A stretch of DNA of 64,000 nucleotides, taken from the NCBI RefSeq assembly GCF_900258045.1, contig NZ_OGVD01000004.1:124001-188000 (forward strand), written 5' to 3'. Both the position numbers and the translations under genes were made by a program. The stretch comes from Sphingorhabdus sp. EL138. Lineage in GTDB: Bacteria; Pseudomonadota; Alphaproteobacteria; Sphingomonadales; Sphingomonadaceae. Of this stretch, positions 63,012 to 64,000 are shown piece after piece (within the stretch, counting starts at the first letter, position 1; each line of letters opens with the position of its first letter). The notes below the pieces were generated by a model. That model did no database searches and was not told where the DNA came from. It saw only the letters and a program-made list of their open reading frames with translations.

Positions 63012-63626
63012 ATGTTTACACTGAGACATGAACTGGCGATCTACACCGCTGCCGGGCTTGGGATCCTGGCGCTGGCCGCCGTGTCAGTGGACTTTCGTCA
63101 CGGGCCCTTTTTCAAGGAGGATGGCGTTGTCGAAATGACGGCGGCGCTGCTGTTTCTGGCAGCCTTGGTGATCGGTGTTCATCGCCGACTGTTTCGCACC
63201 TGGATGGGGCTTGCCTTTTGCGCGCTCGCCTTGCTCGCCTGTTTGAGCGAGATCAGTTTCGGCGCCCGTTTTCTCGACTTCACCATGCCCGCAATGGCGG
63301 GCGGCGGCGAGCTGGACGGGGCGCAGGATCTGGTGATGCTCGCCTATCGGGCAGCCGCCGGGGAAGGTTTCCTGCTGCTGGCCGCGGGGCTGGCTGTGAT
63401 CCTGTCGGTGCTGGTTTTGATACTGGCCTGGCGCAGCGGACATCTGGCGCAGGTAGTAGCATGGTTCAATGCTGATGATGGCCGGTCCACGCTGGCTATT
63501 GGCCTGGCTGTTATTGGTCTGGCGGTGATCCTCGATGTGATGGAGGCCGTTCGCTTCGCAGAAGAAACGCTGGAGCTTTTTGGTGCCGCACTGTTTGTCA
63601 CAGCGGCTTTGCGTCTCGACCGATAA
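63012..63626 (+). CDS. Multi-pass membrane protein, 204 aa
   Basis: ATG 63012 just after an in-frame TTG. About six hydrophobic segments (YTAAGLGILALAAVSVDF, AALLFLAALVIGV, LAFCALALLACLSEISF, and three more) with an acidic loop near residue 100. No conserved family was recognised; GARFLDFTMPAM is not diagnostic. Confidence 0.72.
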   Translation: MFTLRHELAIYTAAGLGILALAAVSVDFRHGPFFKEDGVVEMTAALLFLAALVIGVHRRLFRTWMGLAFCALALLACLSEISFGARFLDFTMPAMAGGGELDGAQDLVMLAYRAAAGEGFLLLAAGLAVILSVLVLILAWRSGHLAQVVAWFNADDGRSTLAIGLAVIGLAVILDVMEAVRFAEETLELFGAALFVTAALRLDR

Positions 63627-63858
63627 TGTAATCAGGGTCTCGCCCTTACCAAACAGAAAAACAGAAATAGAACCAATATGAGTCTATTTCGGTTCGTCTT
63701 ACAATCGGGTGTCGGCGCAAAACTGCCATTTGATCGGACTATAGCGATAGGGCCGTTCGTGCTTGCCAAACCAGACTTCTTGATCTTACGTGAATTTACC
63801 CCATTATGAGTCATTCCGGGGTTAACAAGGGGCAATCCACAATGCTAAATTATTGGTT
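63627..63858. other. Gene-free stretch of 232 bp
   Basis: Nothing definite seen; a 67-codon minus-strand frame has no ribosome site or recognisable product and is not called. Presumably carries the promoter of the exported protein that follows. Confidence 0.6.
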
Positions 63859-64000
63859 ATGTTAGAAAAATATTCTCGCTTCGTCACTCTGGCCACCGCA
63901 GTGCTGGCCATGACCGTCTCACCAGTTTTTGCACAGGCAACCAATCCGCCATCGGCAAAAGAAGAGCTCGTTCGACCGGATATTCCATCGCGCGAGCACT
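63859..64000 (+). CDS. Exported protein, 5' part only
   Basis: Starts ATG 63859 and runs off the window after 47 codons. A cleavable signal peptide is clear (SRFVTLATAVLAMTVSPVFAQ), then ATNPPSAKEELVRPDIPSRE. Too little remains to identify it. Confidence 0.7.
   Translation, partial: MLEKYSRFVTLATAVLAMTVSPVFAQATNPPSAKEELVRPDIPSREH

Noticed and set aside
63632-63835. 67-codon minus-strand frame
   Set aside because: No ribosome site, odd composition, no family.

Overview
The window looks like a chromosomal segment of a sphingomonad (Alphaproteobacteria, Sphingomonadales). The reasons are two large TonB-dependent receptors, a half-size exporter that closely resembles Novosphingobium Atm1, an alphaproteobacterial comF-grxC-nitrilase-DUF1178 neighbourhood, class I fumarase, Flp pilins, and a holin/N-acetylmuramidase pair of the gene-transfer-agent type. 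Genus cannot be fixed from sequence reading alone. Most of it is ordinary, densely packed core genome with many 1-4 bp gene overlaps.

Layout. 1-8.3 kb: a substrate-uptake and modification block (acyl-CoA ligase 3' end, MFS transporter, alpha/beta hydrolase, TonB receptor, divergent TetR regulator), then a GST, a DUF6445-like oxygenase fold and a metallo-beta-lactamase-fold lipoprotein. 8.3-27.2 kb: housekeeping (patatin-like protein, radA, cvpA, Fe-S scaffold, CPA2 antiporter, aroK-aroB, xerD, accA, M48/LysM protease, two flp pilins, nudix hydrolase, methyltransferase, comF, grxC, nitrilase, DUF1178). 27.2-30.8 kb is the main accessory zone: a tRNA-Arg(CCT) gene followed by a 1.2-kb single-gene cassette bounded by a 47-bp duplication of the tRNA 3' half, then an Ala/Cys heptad-repeat lipoprotein and a lysis pair. 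30.9-54.9 kb: acyl-CoA dehydrogenase pair, LLM flavoprotein, GspN, FAD oxidoreductase with thioredoxin-like protein, a membrane/AhpD-like fusion with a divergent Rrf2 regulator and two operators, ispG, asparaginase, acyl-CoA carboxylase beta subunit, Atm1 exporter, second TonB receptor, fumarase, an isolated mreB and an epimerase. 54.9-58.8 kb: class I ribonucleotide reductase nrdA-nrdB behind a long structured leader with an NrdR-type box. 58.8-61.0 kb: AT-rich membrane protein and a GIY-YIG nuclease gene surrounded by five 21-bp REP-like palindromes. 61.0-64 kb: small membrane proteins, an MlaA homologue and the start of an exported protein.

The strongest candidates for something undescribed are (i) the integrase-less tRNA-Arg cassette with its uncharacterised 291-aa protein and related short inverted repeats near each end, (ii) the lipoprotein made of Ala/Cys heptads, (iii) the GIY-YIG gene embedded in covarying REP-like palindromes, and (iv) the nrdAB leader RNA with a terminator-like hairpin. 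No CRISPR array, rRNA, complete prophage, recognised defence operon or biosynthetic cluster was seen.
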